Positions 1-9,005 of a stretch of DNA of 22,752 nucleotides are shown one piece after another. Under the pieces are notes generated by a model. That model saw nothing but the letters and a program-made list of their open reading frames with translations, was not told the origin of the DNA and searched no databases. The DNA is from Jaapia argillacea MUCL 33604 (Eukaryota > Basidiomycota > Agaricomycetes > Jaapiales > Jaapiaceae): assembly GCA_000697665.1 (NCBI GenBank), contig KL197789.1, forward strand, positions 1-22,752. The letters run 5' to 3'. Every line of letters begins with the position of its first letter. The first letter of the stretch is position 1. The translations under genes were made by a program, and so were the position numbers.

Positions 1-710
1 TACCTGAACCCACCAGGTATGACCTAGGATAAGTACAGTCTGTATAGTTGACTACATCGGGTATGGCCTAGGGTAGGTACAATCTGTATACCTGAACCCA
101 CTGGGTATGGCCTCAAGTACATACAATCTGTATGTCTCAGCCTAATGGGTACACTGTGGGGTAGGTACAATCTGTATAAGTAGTATTCCGGGTATAGCCT
201 AGGATAGGTGCAGTCTGTATAGCTCATTATGTTGGGTATGGTTTAGGGTAGGTACAATCTGTGTACCTGAGTACATCAGGTATGGTGTATGGTGCGTACA
301 GTCTGTATATCTGAACCCACTGGGCATGGCCTAGGGTTACGTGCAATCTGTATAGATGAGTACATCGGGTATGGCCTGATCCTACGTACAGTCTGTATTG
401 GAGACCTGACCGGGTGTGGCCTAGCAAAGGTACAACCTGTATCCCTAGCATGTCAGGTATAGCCTAGGGAAGGTACAATATGTATTGAACATGGGACCGG
501 GTAAGCACTATGGTCAGTACAACCTGTATTGACTATCCTACCAGGTATGCCCTGGGCTAGGTACAGTCTGTATCCATTATCAACCAGGTATACCCTGCTT
601 TAGGGACTGGCTGTAATCCGGATATACCCTATTTTGTGGTACATTTGTGTTCCGGGTGGCCTCCGGGTAGGCCACAAAATACGCAATCTGTACACCCCGG
701 GTATACCCTT
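1..710. repeat. 44-bp degenerate minisatellite
   Basis: The block GTACARTCTGTAT recurs at about 33, 77, 121, 165, 208, 252, 296, 341, 386, 430, 473, 517 and 561, a spacing of 43-45 bp. Weaker copies follow at about 604, 648 and 691. Each unit has a second conserved block, GGTATGGCCTAGG, about 28 bp downstream of the first and about 16 bp before the next copy, separated by a variable spacer. About 16 units are visible and the array continues past the left edge. The period is not a multiple of 3, so the open frames on the minus strand (24-451) are by-products and not genes. Confidence 0.93.
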
Positions 711-1600
711 AGGTACGGGTAAAAAGTACTGAAGGGGCTCGGAATTGACCTCGCACAAGCTCATCGTAGGAGCGATCGTTAAGTCAGTGCTAGTCTGGCG
801 CCACCTCGTTGCAGGCCCATCAAGTACGCACTCCGTCATTGATACGATCGGACTTGAATCCCCTCACACTCCGCGTCTGTAGCGCTACCTTTATGGAATC
901 CTTCCCATATTCAAATCCCGTTTCGCCTCCGATTCATCTCACGGCGGCGCTGCGTGGATCCATTGAGCTCGAAGATGCCATCGCACCATCTCAGTTGGTT
1001 CGTCGGTTGGCAATTGGTCAGTGCAAGAACCTCGCACTATGTCGCTCCGACTCCCCATTCTTGTGGGCATTTGGGTGCATCGGCTGGCTGAATTTGGGGA
1101 GTGAGGACACTGTCTTTTGGGCGTAGAAGCAGCTTGGGGATCCCTAAATTGATTTTCCCAGTACGTCCATTCTCCTGATCGGCACCGTTCTATCTCAATA
1201 ACCACGAAAAACATTCAAAAGACCTCTCATTCTCCACACCTCATCGGATTCTCGAAACGATGTCGTCCCTCTTACACGCCCAGCTCACTCCCCAGAATGT
1301 CAGACTACGAATCTGGAGTCCTCAACAGCCTGCTACCCGAGTTCAAGACTATCACCCTCAGTAAATGCCGGCTTCCCCGAAAGTAACCCCCCCCCCTCTG
1401 CCCCGGGGGTGCAGGGGCCGCAAGGAATTCACTCCCCAGCGAGAAGTCATAATCTCCGTTTGCGACGAGGATGCTGGGTGAAGGTATTCCGCCTCGCCGA
1501 GACCCGATTAATTGATATGGTATTCACTTCAATCGGTTTTATCAATCGACAGCACTTTATGCGTCCCAGCCCACTCTCCCTCTACCGTTTGGAACTGAGC
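711..1600. other. Stretch without a recognised gene
   Basis: Several short open frames exist (for example 809-1126 + and 939-1214 -), but none shows a family motif. A pyrimidine-rich stretch at 1200-1260 precedes ATG codons at 1261 and 1297. The second opens only 29 codons before a stop and could be a first exon (a possible donor GTAAAT lies near 1360), but no continuation was found. A C-run followed by a G-run lies at 1387-1408. I see no RNA gene or transposon end here. Confidence 0.35.
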
Positions 1601-1602
1601 GA

Positions 1603-2860
1603 CTAATCTGAGCAACTAATCCTCTCTCTGGAAGCTCTTCCAGAGTCGCTAGTCACACCTTCAGTCACCTCAACATCCACATCTACGCCAACATCGGGAC
1701 TTTTTACATCTTCACCTCGCGAAGGAGGAAATCCATCATCTCGCGGACAATGAAGACGGTCATATTTCACAAAGGCAGGCCGGTACAAGTGTTTCTCAAA
1801 AGACCCACAAGTTAGACTCTCGTGTCTGTAGATCGTTTCGGAAGCCAGAGCGACGTCGTATTTGCGGTCGGCACGGAAAGTGGACCAAGAAACGGAGAAG
1901 AATCGTTTATCAGTTCCGCGGACCTTATGGAAGGGAGGAGGGGCGTTTGGAGCGTATGGGGAGGGGTATATCTGACGGTGTTGGGAGGGAATGTGGTTTG
2001 GTGGATCTTGGGATTTGGCGTGGTGGGAGAGCGACTTGACGGGGGAGCTAAGTGGGAGCGGTGGATAAAGGGTAGGAAGGGGAGGGAGAGTCGCACACCA
2101 AGGTAGGATGATACTGAGTAAAGTGACCAGCTCGAGGACGATTCGGTATAATCTTGTAAATGGATTTCGGTGGTCTTTTCAGATGGAAGGGAGGAGAATA
2201 GTTGAGTGAGAATGTATAAGAATGGGATGGACACCCCGCGCCCAAACTACAACGCTCCATCAACAACAACACTGTAAAACTACGAAACAAAACCGTACCA
2301 CGAGAATCCGTCTCCCCCGAAACTCCAGAGGGTCGAATGCTGATAATCGACAACATCGAGGTTACATTCCGAAGTCCTTGATCCTCACATCGGGTATAAG
2401 ATCGGATGTGGCATTGAGGTATAGTAATACAGAATGTTGATGAGATTATCCTGTGAGGTGAGTTGGAAGCGGACGTCGCGGCGTGCGATGAGCACTTGGA
2501 TTGGTTGGGGAGGTGGAATATCCTCGGGCCATTCTAGAGTGCAAACGAGCTAAAAACCGCCTGAGAGCGTGGCGAAGGGTTCAAGGAGAGCCAGAGACGT
2601 TTCCTCCCTTGGAATTGCGGACGGCACTGGCAGAAAACTATCCCAGGACAACCTGCAGTGGAGGAGGGTCGTCCAGAGGGTCCGTTCGCGAGTTGACGTA
2701 GACTTCACTGAGAGATGACTCAGAAACCTTGTTATTTGTAAATCTGATGTCGAAACTCACCTGGCGCAAAGTCGCTGCTGCGCCGACGTCTTCGACATCG
2801 ATGATCAAAGTATCGAGGGGGGTATTGACTTCGTTCAGATTCGATATATCGAGTCCTACA
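1603..2860 (-). pseudogene. Decayed histidine protein methyltransferase (Hpm1/METTL18-like)
   Basis: Reading the minus strand, fragments of one methyltransferase appear in the right order but in shifting frames. Near 2454-2495 is ARRDVRFQLTSQ (family: ARRDLFDARFQLIS). At 2345-2400 is SRTSECNLDVVDY (family: KTWECSLDLVDYL). At 2137-2236 a degraded SAM-binding motif I is followed by SIPFLYILTQLFSS and IHLQDYT (acidic loop). At 2046-2135 is LELVTL...WCATLPPLP, and at 1815-1905 FFSVSWSTFRADRKYDVALA and SETIYRHESL (family: SETIY motif). The normal enzyme methylates a histidine of ribosomal protein uL3. The glycine-rich motif reads FGRG with a stop beside it, and several frameshifts separate the blocks, so no functional product is expected. 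A candidate 53-nt intron (GTGAGT...CTCAG, 2760-2708) lies near the 5' end, so this looks like a decayed genomic copy and not a retrocopy. Both ends are uncertain. Confidence 0.72.
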
Positions 2861-3020
2861 GTTCTCCTACGCTTGTTACCAACACAGCAGGAGAATGAAG
2901 AATTGAGGACGTGAGGCAGGAGGGATTGTTGAACCCGAAAGCAAAAGCTGGGTGCGTGACCCAGAGTCACACTTTGTTCCTTCAACTGAGTCTGCGACGT
3001 CTACGGCCGAGCCATCCACC

Positions 3021-4644
3021 ATGCCATCCTTATCGACTCTCTGTCTGGATGTTCACATCCGCATCCTAATATACCTGGAACCCTATGATATACTTAGTTT
3101 TCGTAGGGTGAGCGTTACTACTATGTTACAAATTGACCTTCCTTGAACATCAGTACTATTTAGTGCTGTCGATCACTCCGCGGGGCAAGCATGGAGAAAA
3201 TTGTCTGGATTGCTGCCTTCATCCGCGTCTCATCGAAGCTCGAAACACCCGTGTCCAAAAACTTCTCATTCAGCACATTGTCGCAAGCAGAATTGGAACG
3301 TATTACGACAGCTCCCCACATATTCATCTCCCGAATCAGGCGAGCAGTTGATGAACGGCGCACTTCCGTGAACTCCGCCGTGACGCGACATCTAATACGT
3401 TCCCCACTAATAGAACCTCGTCAATTTCATCGACTGAAACTGGTTGGTGGAGGGCGTTTTCTGGTCACCTCCACTGAAGATGGCTTATTGGAGCTTTGGG
3501 ATCTTGGCTACCTTCCATCCGCCTTGCTCCCCCTTCACCCTGTCGCTTCGACCGCTGTGACAGGCATCGGCAGCTTTGACGATTGTCTCCACGTCAATCC
3601 CCGCGGAGACGGGTCTGGATTCATCATCCTGTTTATTTCTTCCAGCCGGTGAGTAAATTCTCGTCAGTACTTAGCTACCCTTTATCTCACCTAGTGCTAC
3701 ATACTCTTCAGAATGACTCACAAATTTACAGTCTTTGCTATTGAACCAACTGTCCCGGCTCCAAAGTTCGAGCTCATTGCGACGCGTGAAACGAGCGCGT
3801 TTCCGATTGGACCTTTCTCCCTCTCGAACTTCGTTGTTGGATGGATCGAGCGAGGGAGGGAGGTCCATTTCTGGGATGCTCGACAAGATCTGCACTTGCA
3901 GGAAGCATCGCGGTGTTGTTTCCCGGATATGGTATGTCTTTCGGGCGGCAGCTCTAAGGTGCCTCAGTCGATAAACTCAAATCTGCATATTCTCTGAAGA
4001 CCACCCCTGTCGGCAACCAACTATTAATCATCGAAAGTTACAAGCGGCGGGTCCATATTCATCGGATCCCAACATTTTCTTCCCGACGCCGGGGAGGTCG
4101 TAACAGTCTCGTACCGCAGGAAGGTCGACCGTCCTCGGCTTTCACTCAAACCCACGATCTGTCAACAACGATAGTCAACAGTATTAATGACGCTGTGATA
4201 CTCAAGGACAGTGACCGTCTATACCTGGGTCTCTTTGCTGGCGATCAATCACTTTGCCGATTTTCGCTCCAGCCCTTTGATAGTTCTGCATCTGGTTCGA
4301 ACGGGTGGCGTCTCATACCCACACTCTTTGGGAAATCCTTCCTGAAGAACAATACGAGAGCCAACTCCCGCATCGTCCATCAAGCTCGAAGCAGCTTAAC
4401 GTTGAGCGACCACGAGGCTTTGCTCGTCTGGAAGGATTTCAGAGGGGGAATGTATGCGGCGTTGCAGACAACCAGACCAGGATACCTCACTTCGGATACT
4501 TCGGCAGTTCAGCTGTCGAAGGTGCTTCAGGGCGAGGAGTACGAGAGTCGGTTTGACAGGTCTCCTCTTCTTGGGCGACTGGTACACCTTTCACCTCATG
4601 GGGTGCTACAGGTCTTGGATTTCGTCCCTCCACCGGCATCCTAG
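3021..4644 (+). CDS. F-box protein with WD/propeller-like C-terminal region (paralogue A)
   Basis: Exons 3021-3107, 3164-3648, 3712-3931 and 4000-4644 join to 478 codons plus TAG. Introns are 56, 63 and 68 nt with phases 0, 2, 0, matching the two paralogues downstream. Residues about 5-50 form an F-box (LCLDVHIRILIYLEPYDIL, then CCRSLRGAS..KIVWI), the Skp1-binding module of SCF ubiquitin ligases. After it come WD-like strands: GGGRFLVTSTEDGLLELWDL (about residues 130-150), VVGWIERGREVHFWDA (about 235) and a C-terminal LVHLSPHGVLQVLDFVPP. No signal peptide or membrane segment is seen. I chose ATG 3021 (context caccATGcc) because paralogues begin at the equivalent place; an in-frame ATG at 2952 would add 23 residues. 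Known: F-box proteins recruit substrates for ubiquitination. Inferred: the C-terminal region is the substrate-binding platform. The substrate is unknown. Confidence 0.82.
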
Positions 4645-5053
4645 CAGCTCTGTTTCGTTTTCACCCCCATTATCCATCTCTCCAGAAATCCCCCCTCGCC
4701 TCTCGACACCTCGAAACCGCCTCTTCAATGGGCAGGTTAACTTGAAGCGGTTTGAAACGTGATCTATAACAAGCTGGCCATATGTAGACAATAGAGGGTG
4801 AAGGGTGCATTGGACCGTGGGAGCTGGAAAGCTGGCCACGTCGATGTCAAATTGATCTATGAGAATGGCTGCACGTTCTTGTACTGTACTTATGCCAATG
4901 ACAGTGGCTCCCCCTCCTCCTAGGTTCAACCGCGTCATGGTAGGCCCTGTCACGCCAACGTGATGTGTGACGACTTGAGATACGTTTTTTTTGTCCCCTT
5001 CGTTAACTATACATCGGGTCGCCTCCCAGTCTAGCTACACTTTCAAGTCGGAT
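4645..5053. other. Intergenic spacer between F-box paralogues A and B
   Basis: This stretch holds the 3' flank of paralogue A and the 5' flank of paralogue B. A 115-codon minus-strand open frame (4606-4953) has no family features and partly overlaps the end of gene A in antisense, so I do not call it. A T-run (4985-4992) precedes the B start by about 60 bp. No other structure is seen. Confidence 0.5.
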
Positions 5054-6715
5054 ATGCTGTCAACGTTGTGCATCGACATCCTCATTCGTATCCTCTCACA
5101 CATGGACCCGCAGGACATAATCAACAGTCGTCAGGTGAGGTCGGACGTCAGATGATGCAAGACTGGCGGGCGTCTGATCTCCTTTAACATTTGTTCAGTG
5201 CTGTAGATCCCTTCGCGATGCAAGTCTTCGGCGGATAGTTTGGATTGACGCCGTTCATCGTATCTCCTGTGAATCGAAGGGGATTGGGACGCGTTTTTTA
5301 ACAGATAGGATGTCGATACACGAATTAGAACATGTCGCAACCGCCCCTTGCCGATTTATCTCCCGAATTCGACGATCGCTGAAGAGAGGAGACAAGTTCT
5401 TGCTGCCTATCTCCATCCGGCTTCTGAACCTTAATATTCCATCTGGCGTACCGCCGGCTAGGTTGACGATGTTGCGGCTCCTTCCTGGCGGTCAATTTTT
5501 GATCACCTCCAATTTTGACTGCAAGTTGGAGCTTTGGGACCTTCGATTCATGCCCAATGCTTTGATCCCTCCTTTACCAATTGCGTCGGTTGTTGTCCCA
5601 AATTTGCTGTTGGAAGGTAACGGAGATGGGCGGTTGATCATACAACCTATCGAAGATGGTTCGGGTTTCTACATCTTGGTTGTCCCAGCTCCCAAATTGC
5701 TGAACGGTGAAGAATGGTGGGGTGTCTCGTCTCAATCAGCTTAACCTACCACCTAACAAGAATGTGCTCTTCGCCAATACTGCAGGGACATCCAGATCAC
5801 AGTCTTGGCTCTCAATCCTTGCCTTCTCACACCCAGATTCGAAGCTATTGCCAGACATAAGGTGGTGGAAGCCTGGCCCCCTCGTGTTTTTTTCAGGAAC
5901 GGCATTATCGGATGGCCTGGCTACCGTTGTATCCACTGGTGGAATTTTCGTCAATCTTTACATTGGACTGTCAAGTTGGATGAAAGTCCTGATAAGGTAC
6001 GTCCCACCCGCCTCAAAGTGTTCCATCTATAAACCTTTGTCTTCCTTCCCATCGTAAGGTCATCTGTATAGACAACCATGTTCTCTTTGTGGATACCTCT
6101 CTGGCGAAGGTCTCCGTTTATAACATTCCAGACGTCGGCGTGGGCGAGGGTGGACCCCCACGAAAGGGTTCAACGACCCATACATTCGACGTTTATCAGA
6201 TAGCGTTCGACTACACGAGGACTTTACCATCCGAAGGACTTGATTGCCCTTACCTTGACTTCATCACACTAAATACGCCACGGGCCATCTATCGTTTCTT
6301 CGTGACATCTCCCCCCGTCGCCATCAATGGGGTGCTTGATGACAGCGAAGGAGCATCGGTCCTCTTCCTCGGGAAATTTCGTTTGGACGACCAGGGCCTT
6401 GCAAAACATTGTGCGGATGTTCGGATCAGTTCGACCTTCTGCTCGCGCGACGAACCCTTGGTTATCTGGGATAATTATCAACACGGGATATGTGTCGCTT
6501 TGCCAACCTTGAGGGTGAGCAAGGGTAGGCATGATGATGAGGGGGGAGAGCAAATGCAGAGCATACAGCTGTGGAGAGACCCGGTAGACGAAGATTTGAC
6601 GTACTTTGAATGGTCTCCCTCTTTGGGACGGGTGGTGGTTTTGACCCCTGATGGCGAGGTCCGCATCCTAGATTTCGTCCCACCAGCTTCGTGTGAACTT
6701 TGTCTGCACTCCTAA
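5054..6715 (+). CDS. F-box protein with WD/propeller-like C-terminal region (paralogue B)
   Basis: Exons 5054-5134, 5199-5716, 5786-5996 and 6059-6715 give 488 codons plus TAA; introns are 64, 69 and 62 nt, phases 0, 2, 0. The F-box is LCIDILIRILSHMDPQDI followed, across intron 1, by CCRSLRDASLRRIVWIDAV. Then come PARLTMLRLLPGGQFLIT and FDCKLELWDLRFMPNAL (WD-like), PIEDGSGFYILVV, GIIGWPGYRCIHWWNF (second WD-like strand set) and, at the end, GRVVVLTPDGEVRILDFVPP. These blocks align with paralogues A and C throughout. The donor of intron 2 is GTGGGG, a weak site; it was chosen because it aligns exactly with GTGAGA in paralogue C and keeps the frame. An alternative is GTGAAG (5706) to acceptor 5759, which also keeps the frame and adds several residues. 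The predicted role is an SCF substrate adaptor; the target is unknown. Confidence 0.82.
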
Positions 6716-6845
6716 TTTTTCCATGATCCGTAATTTTTGAAGGAGGGAACGTTATGGGGAATCGGATGGAGATTAGGCTTACCTACCCCTCTACCGGTCT
6801 GGCTTTCCGCCCTAGGATTAGATTCTGGAAATTTTTTCTATTCAC

Positions 6846-7155
6846 ATGTTGTTAAGCCTTCGTACTGATATCATCGTTCCTGTCCTTGCTTGTGCATACG
6901 TGGATCGAATTGACAGACTTAGCATTCGTCAGGCTCGGGAGCCTTACGACCCCGTTCGTCCCCATTGCTGAAGTTCTCTGACATTCGTTCAGCGTTCCAG
7001 ATCCCTTCACGAAGCTAGTCTTGAATGAATATTCAGTATGGACGCGTACCGTTCATCGCATCCTGTCTACATAAAGGAAACAGGTCATCTTGTCGTCGGC
7101 CCAGTTGGAATGTGTCGCGCTTGCTGCCCGTCACTTCATTTCCCTGCTAGTAAAT
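6846..7155 (+). pseudogene. Truncated fourth F-box paralogue
   Basis: The first exon is recognisable (6846-6932, 29 codons, ending ATTCGTCAG), then an intron-sized gap with a GC instead of GT donor (6933-6992, acceptor GTTCAG). Exon 2 follows as SRSLHEASL, aligned to CRSLRDASL of paralogue B. A TGA at 7026-7028, a frameshift and a TAA near 7074 break it. The later block SSAQLECVALAARHFISLL (7092-7148) matches the SLTQLEYLAIAPHRFISLI block of paralogue C. Homology ends at about 7150, some 25 bp before the stop codon of paralogue C on the other strand, so the rest of the gene is gone. The first-exon F-box is also eroded. Confidence 0.78.
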
Positions 7156-7174
7156 GTCCAACAGCAGTGTCCAA

Positions 7175-8785
7175 CTAAGATAGAGGAGGCACGAAATCCA
7201 TCACTCGAATCTCGTACTCAGGAGTCATCAACACGAGCCTTCCCAACAGCGGAGACCAATCAAAAAGGGTCTTACGCTGATAATGCTCAGGATCTCTCCA
7301 AAGCTGAACCGACTCCAACTCCGCCTCTGTCTCGTTCTCCTTCAACTTCGGCAAGGCAGCATATATCCCCTTGGTCTGTTTATACCAAACAACCAACGCT
7401 TTCTCACCGTCCCAAGACGTCGAACTAACCCGAACGTCCGTGGAATAATTCGTCAAACCCGGATCACCAAACGTGAATTTCCTAAGCAGGGCAGGCTTGC
7501 TCTCACCAACGTTCGGCAGGGAAGTGGGAGGGGGTAAAAGATAGTGGTATATCGTCGTTGGGGGCCTCAAGGTCAAAAGGTCCAGATAAGAACTGTCAAA
7601 TCCTCCCGGTGGTAAGATGTAGACGGGACCTTGAGGCATTTCACCGAGATCGTATGTTTGAAGAGAGGACTCGATTGGTATCGTGCCGCCTGCCGCCGCG
7701 TCAAGTTGTCGGGCGGGGTAAATAACGGCCTGTTGAACGCCATATCCGACGAACCATACGCAGTCGCTTGTACAGACGATCTACGGTGGGATAGGAAACA
7801 GTTCGTCGATGGTGAGATGTTGGGGCTGAAATCGATTGGGGGCGTAGGTTGAATGGGCGTACCTGGGTGGTAGTTCTATCCAAGGCGAATCGCGAATGAG
7901 AATCACGATGGAAATCCCACAAATTGACGGATGTGTAACCAGCCCATCCAACCACACGCGTTGTAAGGAATATGCGGGGGAACTCCCCGTTTGTCGTCGT
8001 AAGTTGGGCGATAATTTCGAACCTAGGCGGGAGCGACAAAGGTTCGACAGCCAGAACAGTAAATTGCAGGTCCCTATGATGTTGGTGAGGGGGTTGATCC
8101 AAGGGATGGAGTGATCTCACATTTCCTCACGCTCCCACGACCACTCAGCCGAAACGACCAATACATAGAAGCCCGACCCATCTTCAAGAGGTTGCACGAG
8201 GAACTGTGAACGTCTCTCATCTTCTGGCAAGAAACTCGATACGGCGACCGAAGCGATCGCGAAGGCAGGGATCAACGCTGAGGGCGTACAACCCAAATCC
8301 CAAATATCCACGGTGTAACTATGTTGGGAACCAGTGAGCAAGAATCGTCCACCAGGAAGTAGCCTCAACGTCGTCAAACGAGGAGGAGGTAAACCAGATG
8401 GGCTGTCAAGGTTGAGTAATCGGGTGGATATGGGTATCATCTTTTTGTGTCCGTTGTTCAAAGATTTTCGGATTAGGGAAATGAATCGGTGGGGAGCGAT
8501 GGCGAGGTATTCCAACTGGGTCAATGACATTGTCCCTGTTTGAAAAGATGACCCGTTTCCTTTGGATGTGGAGAGGATACGATGGGCGGCATCCATCCAG
8601 ACTACTCGCTGAAGACTTGCTTCGCGAAGGGATTTACAACACTGACGTGGGGATTAGTGATTGAGAACGGGATACATGATGATGATCTGGGTACGAACCC
8701 GACGAAGAGTGAGGATTTCATGGGGATCCAGGTGTGACAAGACTCGAACGAGGATGTCAGTACAGAGGTTTGGTAGCGAACTCAT
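7175..8785 (-). CDS. F-box protein with WD/propeller-like C-terminal region (paralogue C)
   Basis: On the minus strand the exons are 8785-8699, 8641-8121, 8073-7863 and 7780-7175: 474 codons plus TAG, introns 57, 47 and 82 nt, phases 0, 2, 0. The F-box reads LCTDILVRVLSHLDPHEILT and CCKSLREASLQRVVWMDAA. Downstream are RLTTLRLLPGGRFLLTGSQ, VDIWDLGCTPSALIP, PLEDGSGFYVLVV, RVVGWAGYTSVNLWDF and LGRLVLMTPEYEIRVMDF. Exon 3 is 211 nt, the same length as in paralogue B. The gene faces paralogues A and B, so the cluster includes an inversion, and its 3' end abuts the truncated paralogue at 6846-7155. No frame break is seen. The likely role is a substrate adaptor of an SCF E3 ligase, by analogy with F-box/WD proteins. 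The fold of the C-terminal half is inferred from short motifs only. Confidence 0.82.
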
Positions 8786-9005
8786 CGCAACAAATCGCCC
8801 TCGTAGAGATCCAGGTTTAATGCTGTTCAGGACCTCGTATTACGTCCGGCAGTCTGGATAAGGTAGACGAGAGATAACGCCATGAGGATAGCCATTACTT
8901 CAAAGTTCGAGCTTGAAGCAGGCAATTCGGTTCGGGAATCGGGAGGATGTTTAGAATTTGATATCTCGACTTGTGATGTCCCTGTTGTTCTCAAGGATAT
9001 CCAGA

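Noticed and set aside
24-451. Minus-strand open frames of 67-74 codons as small genes
   Set aside because: They lie wholly in the 44-bp minisatellite and repeat YRLY/TDC-like text because the repeat has few stops on that strand.
1-710. CRISPR-like array
   Set aside because: Repeats and spacers are both related between units and drift together, and the host is eukaryotic; this is a minisatellite.
2500-2860. Minus-strand text STRERTLWTTLL next to a 53-nt intron as a further F-box relic
   Set aside because: It superficially fits the family (CKS...TLW), but METTL18 blocks follow on the same strand without a break, so one methyltransferase relic is simpler. The 5' end stays ambiguous.
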